Origin: Nonomuraea sediminis
Lineage (GTDB): Bacteria > Actinomycetota > Actinomycetes > Streptosporangiales > Streptosporangiaceae
Length of the DNA stretch: 64,000 bases
Assembly: GCF_018531495.1 (NCBI RefSeq)
Contig: NZ_JAHDTI010000004.1
Location: 310,001-374,000 of the forward strand
Direction of reading: 5' to 3'
The position numbers were made by a program, and so were the translations under genes. The notes below the pieces were generated by a model. The model ran no database searches, was not told the DNA's origin, and saw nothing but the letters and a program-made list of their open reading frames with translations. Positions 42,578 through 51,055 of this stretch are shown here, in pieces. The number at the start of each line of letters is the position of its first letter. Within the stretch, counting starts at the first letter, position 1.

Positions 42578-43684
42578 ATGCGAACACGTGTCACGGACAT
42601 GTTCGGAATCGAGTTCCCGATCTTCGCGTTCAGCCACTGCCGGGACGTCGTCGCAGCCGTCAGCAAGGCCGGCGGGATGGGGGTCCTCGGAGCCCTCTAC
42701 TTCACCCCGGAAGAGCTCGAGACGGAGCTCAAGTGGATCGACGACCACGTGGACGGCCGGCCGTACGGGGTCGACGTGGTCATGCCTGCCTCCTACGAGG
42801 GCGCCGACTTCGCCGCCGACGAGCTGGTCGGCAGGCTGCAGGCGATGATCCCCGAGGGGCACCGGCGCTTCGTGGACGGCCTGCTGGCCTCCCACGGGGT
42901 GCCCGAGCTGTCGCAAGAGGCCGAGGCGGGCAAGGTGCTGCTCGGCTGGACGGACGCGACCGCGCGCCCGCAGGTCGAGGTGGCGCTCAGGCACCCGATC
43001 GCGCTGCTGGCCAACGCGCTCGGCCCGCCGCCCGCCGACGTCGTCAAGCAGGCCCACGAGCACGGCGTGAAGGTCGCCGCGCTCGCCTCCACGCCCAGGC
43101 ACGCGCTCAAACAGGTCGAGGTGGGCGTGGACATCGTGGTCGCGCAGGGCACCGAGGCGGGCGGGCACACCGGCGAGATCTCCACCATGGTGCTCATCCC
43201 GCAGGTCGTGGACGCGGTCGATGTCCCGGTGCTGGCCGCCGGCGGCATCGGCAACGGCCGCCAGATGGCCGCCGGTCTTGCGCTGGGCGCCGAGGGCGTC
43301 TGGACCGGCTCGCTCTGGCTGACCGTCGAGGAGGCCGACACCCCGGAGATGGCCAGGCGGCGCATCCTGGAGGCGACCTCCCGCGACACCGTCAGGTCGA
43401 GGAGCTGGACGGGCAAGCCCGCCCGGCTGCTGAAGAACGAGTGGACCGAGGCCTGGGAGGCCGAGGACTCGCCCGGCACGCTGCCGATGCCGCTGCAGTT
43501 CATGCTGGTCTCGGACGCGCTGCGCCGCATCGGCCGCTCCGACGCCGCCGAGCTGGCCACGTTCCCCGCGGGCCAGATCATCGGCATCACCAACCAGGTG
43601 CGCTCCACCCGCGACGTGATCTTCAGCATGATGGAGGAGTACGGCGAGGCGGTGGAACGCCTCGACCGCATCGTCGGCGACTAG
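42578..43684 (+). CDS. Nitronate monooxygenase-family FMN enzyme (possible IpdC-like reductase)
   Basis: A 368-residue TIM-barrel flavoprotein. It opens TRVTDMFGIEFPIFAFSHC, and the phosphate-binding region is VVAQGTEAGGHTG followed by VPVLAAGGIGNGRQMAAGLALGA cut as strand 7-8. The family includes 2-nitropropane dioxygenases and the steroid-ring enzyme IpdC (Rv3553 in M. tuberculosis), of similar length. The two KstR-type operators upstream and the acyl-CoA genes nearby favour a steroid-related reductase over nitronate detoxification; this is inference. ATG 42578 is chosen over an upstream in-frame ATG lacking a site. Confidence 0.87.
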   Translation: MRTRVTDMFGIEFPIFAFSHCRDVVAAVSKAGGMGVLGALYFTPEELETELKWIDDHVDGRPYGVDVVMPASYEGADFAADELVGRLQAMIPEGHRRFVDGLLASHGVPELSQEAEAGKVLLGWTDATARPQVEVALRHPIALLANALGPPPADVVKQAHEHGVKVAALASTPRHALKQVEVGVDIVVAQGTEAGGHTGEISTMVLIPQVVDAVDVPVLAAGGIGNGRQMAAGLALGAEGVWTGSLWLTVEEADTPEMARRRILEATSRDTVRSRSWTGKPARLLKNEWTEAWEAEDSPGTLPMPLQFMLVSDALRRIGRSDAAELATFPAGQIIGITNQVRSTRDVIFSMMEEYGEAVERLDRIVGD

Positions 43685-43905
43685 TGCAGGCCCTCCATGA
43701 GGAAGTCGTAACCGCCGCCGCCGGGGAAGACCCACGCCCCGGTGACGGTGTCGCCGTGGAAGCGCGGCTCCCGGCCGGACAGGCGTAGGCTCCTGCAGGC
43801 TCGGCCGGCGGCGAGCCCGACATCGGGATCTCGCGCGTGCGGGCCGAGCCTGCGAGCAGGTCCAGGCAGGCGTTGGTGGCGATCTTGTAGAGCCAGGCCC
43901 TCAGG
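43681..43905 (-). pseudogene. Remnant of an ECF sigma factor gene fused to an unrelated tail
   Basis: Between two genes, the minus strand encodes LRAWLYKIATNACLDLLAG, an unmistakable sigma region 2 helix of a SigG/SigJ-like ECF factor, without a start and with no region 4. The frame is then lost. A different frame near 43765 reads REPRFHGDTVTGAWVFPGG and ends GLH-stop at 43681. I do not recognise that tail. The piece is too short to work and is probably a decayed gene. Its coding strand abuts the stop of the enoyl-CoA hydratase gene. Confidence 0.6.
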
Positions 43906-44712
43906 CTAGCCGCGCCAGACGGGAGGACGCTTCTCCTTGAAGGCCCGCGAGCCCTCCTTGGCGTCCTCGGACCCGATCACCGGCCAGCCCAGCTCGTCCG
44001 ACACCTTCAGTGCCTCGACCTCGTCCATCCCGAGCGTGTCGCGATAGGTCCGCAGGATCGCCTGGACGGCAAGCGGCCCGGAGGCCGCCAGGTCGTCGGC
44101 GATCTCCCGCGCGACCGCGAGAGCCTGCCCGTCGGGCACCACCCGGTTGACCAGGCCCATCGACAGCGCCTCCGCCGCCGTGACGGCCCGGCCGGTGAGC
44201 AGCAGGTCCATGGCGTGACAGTAGGGGATCTGCCGGGGGAGCCTGACCGCGCTGCCGCCCATCGGGAACAGTCCCCGTTTGGCCTCGAACAGGCCCAGCG
44301 TGGCCGACTCCGCCACCACCCGCAGATCCGTGCCCACCAGCAGCTCGGTGCCGCCCGCCACCGCGTACCCCTCGACCGCGCACACGATCGGCTTGGTGGG
44401 CAGGTCCTCGCGCAGCAGCCCCTTCCAGTGGAAGTTGGCGATCTGCGCCGCCCGCTCGCGCACCGACGGGTCCTCGGAGGGCCGGCCCATGGCCTTGAGG
44501 TCGGCCCCCGCGCAGAACGTGCCGTGCGCCCCGGTCAGGACGGCCGCCCGGACGCCCGGCTCCTGCGACACGTAGGCCCAGGCGGAGGCCAGGCCCACCA
44601 GCATGTCCGTGGACAGCGCGTTGCGCGCCTCCGGCCGGTCCATGGTGACGATCACGACGTGGCCGTCGCGCTCGACGCGGCAGTGCGGGGTGCTGATGGG
44701 CAGGGTCTCCAC
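43906..44712 (-). CDS. Enoyl-CoA hydratase/isomerase family protein (EchA19-like)
   Basis: Hydrates or isomerises an unsaturated acyl-CoA; 268 residues. The oxyanion-hole strands are ARNALSTDM and GTFCAGADLKAMG, and the second is CAVEGYAVAGGTELLVGTD with a catalytic-type Glu. FEAKRGLFPMGGSAVRL completes the active site. The family resembles mycobacterial EchA19, which hydrates a steroid enoyl-CoA. I chose GTG 44712 because AGGGAGG stands eight bases upstream; the longer TTG 44736 start would cover an operator. Two KstR2-type operators lie just upstream. Confidence 0.92.
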   Translation of the reverse strand: METLPISTPHCRVERDGHVVIVTMDRPEARNALSTDMLVGLASAWAYVSQEPGVRAAVLTGAHGTFCAGADLKAMGRPSEDPSVRERAAQIANFHWKGLLREDLPTKPIVCAVEGYAVAGGTELLVGTDLRVVAESATLGLFEAKRGLFPMGGSAVRLPRQIPYCHAMDLLLTGRAVTAAEALSMGLVNRVVPDGQALAVAREIADDLAASGPLAVQAILRTYRDTLGMDEVEALKVSDELGWPVIGSEDAKEGSRAFKEKRPPVWRG

Positions 44713-44731
44713 GGGGGTGCCTCCCTCTTTG

Positions 44732-44745
44732 AGCAAGCGCTTGGT
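44732..44745. promoter_or_regulatory. KstR2-type operator, proximal to echA
   Basis: AGCAAGCGCTTGGT fits AnCAAGnnCTTGnT, the published KstR2 consensus, at every fixed position. It lies 20 bp upstream of the chosen hydratase start, close to its ribosome site. Confidence 0.65.
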
Positions 44746-44790
44746 GGCAGGCTACCCCGTCAGGTGCGCATCGAATGTGGCTCGTGGGAA

Positions 44791-44804
44791 ATCAAGCGCT
44801 TGCT
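44791..44804. promoter_or_regulatory. KstR2-type operator, distal
   Basis: ATCAAGCGCTTGCT fits AnCAAGnnCTTGnT exactly. It lies 59 bp from the first site, in the middle of the divergent gap between the hydratase and fadD operons. Confidence 0.65.
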
Positions 44805-44841
44805 ACGGTCTCCGCGACCGGGTTACGCTGCCCAGGCAAAC

Positions 44842-44855
44842 GAGAACAGGTTCTC
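44842..44855. promoter_or_regulatory. KstR-like operator upstream of fadD operon
   Basis: GAGAACAGGTTCTC is a perfect palindrome apart from its two central bases. Its AACnnGTT core fits the KstR consensus (six of eight fixed positions, outer T/A replaced by G/C). It lies 23 bp upstream of ATG 44879, just before the ribosome site GAGGAG. Confidence 0.55.
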
Positions 44856-44878
44856 ATTTGACGGCCTGAGGAGTCCCG

Positions 44879-46432
44879 ATGGGTACGCTCGGTTTCTGGA
44901 GGCTGGCGCAGGCGGATCCCGGCTGGATCGCCGCGGTTGATCCCGACGGTCGCGAGCACCGCGCCGGTGATGTGCTGGCCCAGGCCAACCGGCTGGTGCA
45001 CGGGCTGCGTTCGCTCGGGCTCGAGGCGGGCGACGGCATCTGCGGGCTCGTGCCCAACGGCGTCGACGGGCTGGTGCTGTACCTGGCTGCGTTGCAGGCA
45101 GGGTGGTACTACACGCCGATCAACTGGCACCTGACCGCGCCGGAGATCGCCTACATCGTCGCCGACAGCGAGGCCAAGGCCTTCTTCGTGCACGAGCGGT
45201 ACCTGGCCGAGGGCGCGCGCGGCGCCGAGGCGATCACCGAGGACCGCCGGTTCCTGATCGGCTCCGCCGTACCTGAGGTGGCTTTCCGCCAGATCGGCGA
45301 GCTCGTCGAAGGGCAGCCCGACACGGCGCCGGAGGGCCGCACGGCCGGGGCCACCATGCACTACACCTCGGGCACCACGGGCAAGCCGAAGGGCGTCAGG
45401 CGGCCGCTGAGCGGGCTGGACCCGGACGACGCGGCGGAGCTGCTCGCCTTCCTGCCCGGCCTGTTCGGCATCACCGCTGGGCAGCCCAACGCGCACCTGG
45501 TCACCTCGCCCAACTACCACACGGCGGTCACCCAGTTCGGCGGGACCGCGCTGCACATGGGCCACACGCTCGTCTACATGGACAAGTGGGACGCCGAGGA
45601 GACCCTGCGCCTGTGCGAGCGGTACCGGGTCACCAACTCGCACATGGTCCCCACCCACTTCAAGCGCCTGCTCACGCTGCCGGAGGAGACCAGGAGCAGG
45701 TACGACCTGTCCAGCCTCAGGTGGATGATCCACGCGGCGGCGCCCTGCCCGGTCCCGGTGAAGTGGGCGATGTTCGAGTGGTGGGGCGACTGCATCTACG
45801 AGTACTACGCCGCCACCGAGGGCGGCGGCACGCTGGCCACCCCCGAGGGCTGGAAGTCCCACCCGGGCACGGTCGGCACCGCCTGGCCGATCAGCGAGCT
45901 GCTCATCGTGGACGACGCGGGCGAGCCCGTCCCCACCGGCACCGCGGGCACGATCTACATGAAGATGCTCGGCACCGGCTTCGTCTACAAGGGCGACCCG
46001 GAGAAGACCGAGGCGAATCGCCTCAAGGACTACTTCACCGTCGGGGACATCGGCTATCTGGACGAGGACGGCTTCCTGTTCCTCTGCGACCGCAAGGCCG
46101 ACATGATCATCTCGGGTGGCGCGAACATCTACCCGGCCGAGATCGAGAACGAGATCATGATCCACCCCAAGGTCGCCGACGTGGCCGTGTTCGGCATCCC
46201 CGACGAGGAGTGGGGCGAGCAGATCAAGGCCATCGTCGAGCCCGCCCCCGGCGCCGAGCCGGGACCTGAGCTGGCCCAGGAGATCCTCGCCTCGATCGAG
46301 GGACGGCTGTCACGCATGAAGTGGCCCAGATCCATCGACTTCATCGAGGAGATGCCCCGCGAGCCCAACGGCAAGCTCCTCAAACGCAAGCTTCGCGCAC
46401 CCTACTGGGAAGGCCACGACCGTGCCATCTGA
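44879..46432 (+). CDS. Acyl-CoA synthetase (FadD17-like)
   Basis: A 517-residue AMP-forming ligase. MHYTSGTTGKPKGVRRPLSG is the phosphate loop and YEYYAATEGGGTLATPEG the A5 block. FTVGDIGYLDEDGFLFLCDR and IISGGANIYPAEIENEI form the hinge, and PNGKLLKRKLR carries the C-terminal lysine. It heads a five-gene unit with overlapping ends behind a KstR-type operator and a GAGGAG ribosome site. Similar in size and type to FadD17, a ligase in mycobacterial sterol side-chain catabolism. It probably makes a CoA ester for the downstream aldolase-type proteins. Confidence 0.93.
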   Translation: MGTLGFWRLAQADPGWIAAVDPDGREHRAGDVLAQANRLVHGLRSLGLEAGDGICGLVPNGVDGLVLYLAALQAGWYYTPINWHLTAPEIAYIVADSEAKAFFVHERYLAEGARGAEAITEDRRFLIGSAVPEVAFRQIGELVEGQPDTAPEGRTAGATMHYTSGTTGKPKGVRRPLSGLDPDDAAELLAFLPGLFGITAGQPNAHLVTSPNYHTAVTQFGGTALHMGHTLVYMDKWDAEETLRLCERYRVTNSHMVPTHFKRLLTLPEETRSRYDLSSLRWMIHAAAPCPVPVKWAMFEWWGDCIYEYYAATEGGGTLATPEGWKSHPGTVGTAWPISELLIVDDAGEPVPTGTAGTIYMKMLGTGFVYKGDPEKTEANRLKDYFTVGDIGYLDEDGFLFLCDRKADMIISGGANIYPAEIENEIMIHPKVADVAVFGIPDEEWGEQIKAIVEPAPGAEPGPELAQEILASIEGRLSRMKWPRSIDFIEEMPREPNGKLLKRKLRAPYWEGHDRAI

Positions 46433-47321
46433 ACAACCGCTGGTGGCCGAGCACGTCCTGGAGTTCCCCGGCGGCTACACCCGCACGACGGGCCCGGTCA
46501 TCGGCCGTTTCCTGACCGAGCTGCGCAGCGGCAGGATCGTCGGCGTCCGCACCGCCGAGGGCCGGGTCCTGGTCCCGCCGCTGGAGTACGACCCGTCCAC
46601 CGGGGAGCCGGTCACCGGCGAGTACGTCGAGGTCGGCCCCGCCGGCACCGTGAAGAGCTGGGCCTGGGTGAGTGACCCGTTACCCGGGCACCCGCTCGAC
46701 CGGCCGTTCGCCTGGGCGCTGATCGAGCTCGACGGCGCCGACACCGCGCTCGTGCACGCCGTGGACGCCGGCAATCCCAAGGCGCTGGCACGCGGCACCC
46801 GCGTGTGGCCGGTCTGGCGCTCGCCACGCACCGGCCAGATCACCGACATCGAGTACTTCGCGCCCGAGGTGACCAGGATCGTCTCGAACGTGCGCTCCGC
46901 CTACCGCCTCCAGGCGGGCGGAGCGCTCAGGAGGTTCCTCGACGGGATCGAGCGCGGCCTGTTCCTCGGCGGGCGCTGCGCCACCTGCGACAAGGTGTAC
47001 GTCCCCTACCGGCGCTCGTGCCCGCAGTGCGGCACCCCGATCGCGGAGGAGGTCGAGCTGCCCGACACCGGCACGATCACGACCTTCGCCATCAACAACC
47101 TGCCCGACCCGCGCGCCCCCGAAGTGCCCTTCGTCTCGGCCTACATCCTGCTCGACGGCGCGGACATCCCGATGATCGCCCTCGTCGGCGGCATCCCCGC
47201 GCACGAGGTGCGCCAGGGCATGCGGGTCAGGGCCGAATGGATCCCCGAGGCGGAACGCGGCCCGTCGATGTCCAACATCCGATGGTTCGCACCGACCGGC
47301 GAGCCGGACGTGGAGCTGTGA
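46422..47321 (+). CDS. DUF35 OB-fold protein with zinc ribbon (Rv3521/ChsH2-like)
   Basis: A 299-residue protein with two OB-fold regions. Between them is a rubredoxin-like zinc ribbon, C-x2-C-x10-C-x2-C (CATCDKVYVPYRRSCPQC). An N-terminal module has VEVGPAGTVKSWAWVSD and a C-terminal one GTITTFAINNLPDPRAPEV. Such DUF35 proteins pair with thiolase-like Ltp proteins to form side-chain aldolases. It overlaps fadD by 11 bases from GTG 46422, and its stop overlaps the next ATG (TGATG). Confidence 0.9.
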   Translation: MPSEQPLVAEHVLEFPGGYTRTTGPVIGRFLTELRSGRIVGVRTAEGRVLVPPLEYDPSTGEPVTGEYVEVGPAGTVKSWAWVSDPLPGHPLDRPFAWALIELDGADTALVHAVDAGNPKALARGTRVWPVWRSPRTGQITDIEYFAPEVTRIVSNVRSAYRLQAGGALRRFLDGIERGLFLGGRCATCDKVYVPYRRSCPQCGTPIAEEVELPDTGTITTFAINNLPDPRAPEVPFVSAYILLDGADIPMIALVGGIPAHEVRQGMRVRAEWIPEAERGPSMSNIRWFAPTGEPDVEL

Positions 47322-48334
47322 TGCGTGACGTAGCGATCGTGGCCTTCGCCCAGACGCGCCACACCCCGCACGACGGCGGGCTGACGGAGCCGGAGCTCAT
47401 CCTCCCGGTGATCAACGAGGTCAAGCAGCGCACCGGCATGAAGCGCTTCGGCTTCACCTGCTCGGGCAGCTGCGACTACCTGGCGGGCGCGCCGTTCTCG
47501 TTCGTCTCCGCGCTCGACGCGATCGGCGCCTGGCCGCCGATCTCCGAGAGCCACGTCGAGATGGACGGCGCCTGGGCCCTGTACGAGGCCTGGGTCAGGC
47601 TGCAGCACGGGGACGTCGACTCCGCCCTGGTCTACGGCTTCGGCAAGTCCTCGCTCGGCGACCTGCGCACGATCATGACGCTCCAGCTCGACCCCTACTA
47701 CCTGGCGCCGCTCGGCCTCGACCAGCTGTCCTACGCCGCGCTCCAGGCCGCCGCCGTCGACGCCGACCGCGCACGGCTCGACGAGATCGTACGGCGCAGC
47801 CGTACGGCGGGCAGGGACAACCCCTTCGCGCTCGACCTGCCCGACGAGGTCGGGGACTTCGTGGTCGAGCCGCTGAAGGCGGGCGACATCGCGCCGATCA
47901 CCGACGGTGCGGCGGCCGTCGTGCTGGCCGCCGGGGACCTGGCGCGCGAGCTGTGCGAGCGTCCCGCCTACATCAGGGGCATCGCGCACCGCATCGAACC
48001 CCACTATCTGGGCATGCGGGACCTGGCCCTGGCGGCCTCCGCCGCGGACGCCGCCCGAGCGGCGGGGGTCGGCAAGGGTCCCATCGAGGTGGCCGAGCTG
48101 CACACCCAGTTCAGCCACGAGGAGATCCTGCTCAGGAACGCGCTCGAACTCCCCGAGGAAACGGTGGTCAACCCTTCCGGCGGGCCGCTGGCGGCCAACC
48201 CGGTCATGGCCACCGGCCTGATCCGCATCGGCGAGGCGGCGCGCAGGATCCACGAGGGCGCCGGCCGTACCGTCGCGCACGCCACCAGCGGCCCGTGCCT
48301 GCAGCAGAACCTCGTCACGGTCTTGGAGGCGTGA
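47321..48334 (+). CDS. Thiolase-like lipid-transfer protein (Ltp4-like aldolase)
   Basis: A 337-residue thiolase-superfamily protein with two half-folds. At the loop where a thiolase would carry its nucleophilic Cys (about residues 78-87, SHVEMDGAWAL) there is none. FTCSGSCDYL (41-60 region) and NPSGGPLAANPVMATGLIRI are family blocks. Loss of the Cys is a feature of Ltp aldol-lyases that cut branched steroid side chains. Length fits Ltp4 (Rv3522). It is likely complexed with the DUF35 protein before it. Confidence 0.9.
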   Translation: MRDVAIVAFAQTRHTPHDGGLTEPELILPVINEVKQRTGMKRFGFTCSGSCDYLAGAPFSFVSALDAIGAWPPISESHVEMDGAWALYEAWVRLQHGDVDSALVYGFGKSSLGDLRTIMTLQLDPYYLAPLGLDQLSYAALQAAAVDADRARLDEIVRRSRTAGRDNPFALDLPDEVGDFVVEPLKAGDIAPITDGAAAVVLAAGDLARELCERPAYIRGIAHRIEPHYLGMRDLALAASAADAARAAGVGKGPIEVAELHTQFSHEEILLRNALELPEETVVNPSGGPLAANPVMATGLIRIGEAARRIHEGAGRTVAHATSGPCLQQNLVTVLEA

Positions 48335-48335
48335 G

Positions 48336-49484
48336 ATGGGCAACCGGTGTGCCGTCATCGGCGTGGGTCAGACCTACTACACGACCAAGCGGCGTGACGT
48401 CTCCATCGCCGGGCTCGTCCGCGAGGCGGCGATCCGCGCGCTGGAGGACGCCGGGCTGACGTTCAAGGACATCGACGCCGTCGTGATCGGCAAGGCGCCC
48501 GACCTGTTCGAGGGCGTGATGATGCCCGAGGCGTACCTGGCCGACGCGCTGGGCGCGGCGGGCAAGCCGATGATGCGCGTGCACACCGCCGGCAGCGTCG
48601 GCGGCTCGACGGCGCTGGTCGGGGCCTCGCTGATCCAGGGCGGCGTGCACGACAGGGTGCTGGTGGTGGCCTTCGAGAAGCAGTCGGAGTCCAACGCGAC
48701 CTGGGCGCTGTCGACGCACCTGCCGTTCAACTCCTCGCTGGTGGTGGGCGCGGGCGGGTACTTCGCCCCGCACATCAGGGAGTACATGCGCAGGTCGGGC
48801 GCCCCCGACCACATCGGGACGCTGGTGGCCGTCAAGGACCGGCAGAACGCGCTGAAGAACCCCTACGCGCACCTGAAGATCCCCGGCATCAGCCGCGAGA
48901 TGGTCGAGTCGACGCCGATGCTGTGGGAGCCGATTCGCTACCTGGAGACGTGCCCGTCCAGCGACGGCGCCTGCGCGATGGTCCTGTCGTCGGAGAAGTA
49001 CGCGACGGGCACGCCCGCCTGGGTGCACGGCACCGCGATGCGCTCCGAGCCGATCTTCCGCGCCGATCGCGACACGGTGAACCCGCAGGCCGGCAAGGAC
49101 TGCGCCGCCGACGTCTACCGGCAGGCCGGCATCGCCGACCCGCGGCGGCAGATCGACGCGGCCGAGGTGTACGTGCCGTTCTCCTGGTACGAGCCGATGT
49201 GGCTGGAGAACCTGGGCTTCGCGGCCGAGGGCGAGGGCTGGAAGCTCACCGAGTCCGGCGCGACCGCGCTGGACGGCGACATCCCGTGGAACGCCTCCGG
49301 CGGCGTGCTGTCGTCCAACCCGATCGGCGCCTCCGGCCTGATCCGCTTCGCCGAGGCGGCGCTGCAGGTGCGCGGCATGGCGGGCGAGCACCAGGTGGAC
49401 GGGGCACGGCGGGCGCTCGGCCACGCCTACGGCGGCGGGGCGCAGTTCTTCGCGATGTGGGTCGTGGGACGGGAGAAGCCCTGA
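48336..49484 (+). CDS. Thiolase-like lipid-transfer protein (Ltp3-like aldolase)
   Basis: A 382-residue second Ltp. It begins NRCAVIGVGQTYYTTKR. The nucleophile loop reads VHTAGSVGGSTALVG (82-96) without Cys, while ALGHAYGGGAQFFAMW retains the C-terminal His and Gly-rich turn. NASGGVLSSNPIGASGLIRF is the second CoA-binding block. In Rhodococcus, Ltp3 and Ltp4 are needed to shorten C24-branched plant sterol side chains, and adjacency of both here fits that. One base separates it from ltp4; its stop overlaps the next ATG. Confidence 0.9.
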   Translation: MGNRCAVIGVGQTYYTTKRRDVSIAGLVREAAIRALEDAGLTFKDIDAVVIGKAPDLFEGVMMPEAYLADALGAAGKPMMRVHTAGSVGGSTALVGASLIQGGVHDRVLVVAFEKQSESNATWALSTHLPFNSSLVVGAGGYFAPHIREYMRRSGAPDHIGTLVAVKDRQNALKNPYAHLKIPGISREMVESTPMLWEPIRYLETCPSSDGACAMVLSSEKYATGTPAWVHGTAMRSEPIFRADRDTVNPQAGKDCAADVYRQAGIADPRRQIDAAEVYVPFSWYEPMWLENLGFAAEGEGWKLTESGATALDGDIPWNASGGVLSSNPIGASGLIRFAEAALQVRGMAGEHQVDGARRALGHAYGGGAQFFAMWVVGREKP

Positions 49485-51055
49485 TGGAGTTCAACCACGC
49501 CGACCTGTTCGAGGGCCTCGCCGAGGCGATCGGCGACCGCGTGGCGGTCGTCTGCGGCGCCGAGAGGCGGACCTACGCCGAGCTGGACGCCGAGGCCAAC
49601 CGCGTGGCCCACCACCTGGAGAGCCTGGGTGTCGGGCCGGGCGGCCACGTGGGGATCCAGCTCTACAACGGGATCGAGTACCTGGCGACCCACCTGGCCG
49701 CGCTCAAGCTGCGCGCCGTGCCGATCAACGTCAACTACCGCTACGTCGAGGCCGAGCTGCGCTACCTCTACCAGGACTCCGACCTGGTGGCGCTGGTCTA
49801 CGACGTGGAGTTCGACGCCAGGGTGGCCGCCGTCGTGCCCGAAGGGGTCCACCTGGTCTCGGTGGGCGGCCGGTCGGCCATCGCCGCGGCCGTGCCGTAC
49901 GCGCAGGCCCTGGAGAGCGGTACGGCGGGCCGCGGCTTCGCCGAGCGGTCAGGGCAGGACGTGTACATCATCTACACCGGCGGCACCACGGGCATGCCCA
50001 AGGGCGCGATGTGGCACAGCGAGGACCTGTTCATGGCCTTCGGCGGCGGCAACCCGTACGGCGAGCCGCGCGCGACCCCGCAGGAGGTGATCGACGAGGC
50101 GGCCAAGGCCAATCCGATGATCATGATGGCGGCGCCGCCGCTGATGCACGGCGCGGCGCAGATGGCCACGTTCATCGCGTGGTGGATGGGCTCCACCATG
50201 GTCCTGGTGCGCAAGTTCGAGGCCGACGAGGTGTGGCGCACGATCGAGCGCGAGCGGGTCAATACGATCACCATCACCGGCGACGCGATGGCCAGGCCCC
50301 TGGCGGAGGCGCTCGAGACGGGCTCCTACGACCTGTCGTCGCTGTTCGTGGTGGGCTCGACCGGCGCGATCCTGTCCGGCTCGGTGCGCGAGCGGCTGCA
50401 GGAGCTGCTGCCGAACGTGATGATCCTCGACAACTTCGGCTCGACCGAGTCCGGGTACACCGCCTCGGGCGTGGCCGGGTCCTCGCCGGAGAAGGGGCTG
50501 CGCTACCAGCCGAACGCGACCTCGCGCCTGGCCGTGCTGGACGAGACCCTCAAGCCCGTCGGCGAAGGCCAGCTGGGCACCGTGGCCAAGGCGGGCAGGA
50601 TCGCGTTCGGCTACTACAACGACCCGGACAAGACCGCCCGCACGTTCGTCACCGACGCCGAGGGCACCCGCTGGCTGCTGACCGGCGACCTGGCGACCGT
50701 CGACGCCGACGGCACGGTCAACGTGTTCGGGCGCGGCTCGCAGTGCATCAACACCGGCGGCGAGAAGGTCTTTCCCGAGGAGGTGGAGGCCGTGCTCAAG
50801 GGACACCCCGGCGTGTTCGACGCGGTCGTCACCGGGATACCGGACGAGCGCTGGGGGGCCAGGGTCGCGGCCGTCGTCGAACCCCGGCCCGGGGCCGAGG
50901 TCACCGCCGCCGAACTGGACGCGCACTGCAGGGAGCTCCTGTCGAGCTACAAGGTCCCGCGCACCTACGCCTTCGTCGAGGAGATGGTACGGTCGCCCGC
51001 CGGCAAGGCCGACTACCGCTGGGCCAAGCAGACCGCTACCGCGGCTTCCTCGTGA
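49484..51055 (+). CDS. Acyl-CoA synthetase (FadD19-like)
   Basis: A 523-residue ligase. The phosphate loop YIIYTGGTTGMPKGAMW has the Gly-Gly variant seen in FadD19. The A5 block is DNFGSTESGYTASG, the hinge WLLTGDLATVDADGTVNVF, and the lysine motif AGKADYRW. FadD19 activates C26/C27 sterol acids and is needed for C24-branched sterols in Rhodococcus. It is the last gene of the overlapping operon from 44879. Its 3' end overlaps the convergent TPR-protein gene by 20 bp. Confidence 0.93.
   Translation: MEFNHADLFEGLAEAIGDRVAVVCGAERRTYAELDAEANRVAHHLESLGVGPGGHVGIQLYNGIEYLATHLAALKLRAVPINVNYRYVEAELRYLYQDSDLVALVYDVEFDARVAAVVPEGVHLVSVGGRSAIAAAVPYAQALESGTAGRGFAERSGQDVYIIYTGGTTGMPKGAMWHSEDLFMAFGGGNPYGEPRATPQEVIDEAAKANPMIMMAAPPLMHGAAQMATFIAWWMGSTMVLVRKFEADEVWRTIERERVNTITITGDAMARPLAEALETGSYDLSSLFVVGSTGAILSGSVRERLQELLPNVMILDNFGSTESGYTASGVAGSSPEKGLRYQPNATSRLAVLDETLKPVGEGQLGTVAKAGRIAFGYYNDPDKTARTFVTDAEGTRWLLTGDLATVDADGTVNVFGRGSQCINTGGEKVFPEEVEAVLKGHPGVFDAVVTGIPDERWGARVAAVVEPRPGAEVTAAELDAHCRELLSSYKVPRTYAFVEEMVRSPAGKADYRWAKQTATAASS

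Noticed and set aside
43906..44736. TTG 44736 start for the enoyl-CoA hydratase
   Set aside because: It has no ribosome site and would place an exact KstR2-type operator inside the coding region; GTG 44712 has AGGGAGG at ideal spacing.
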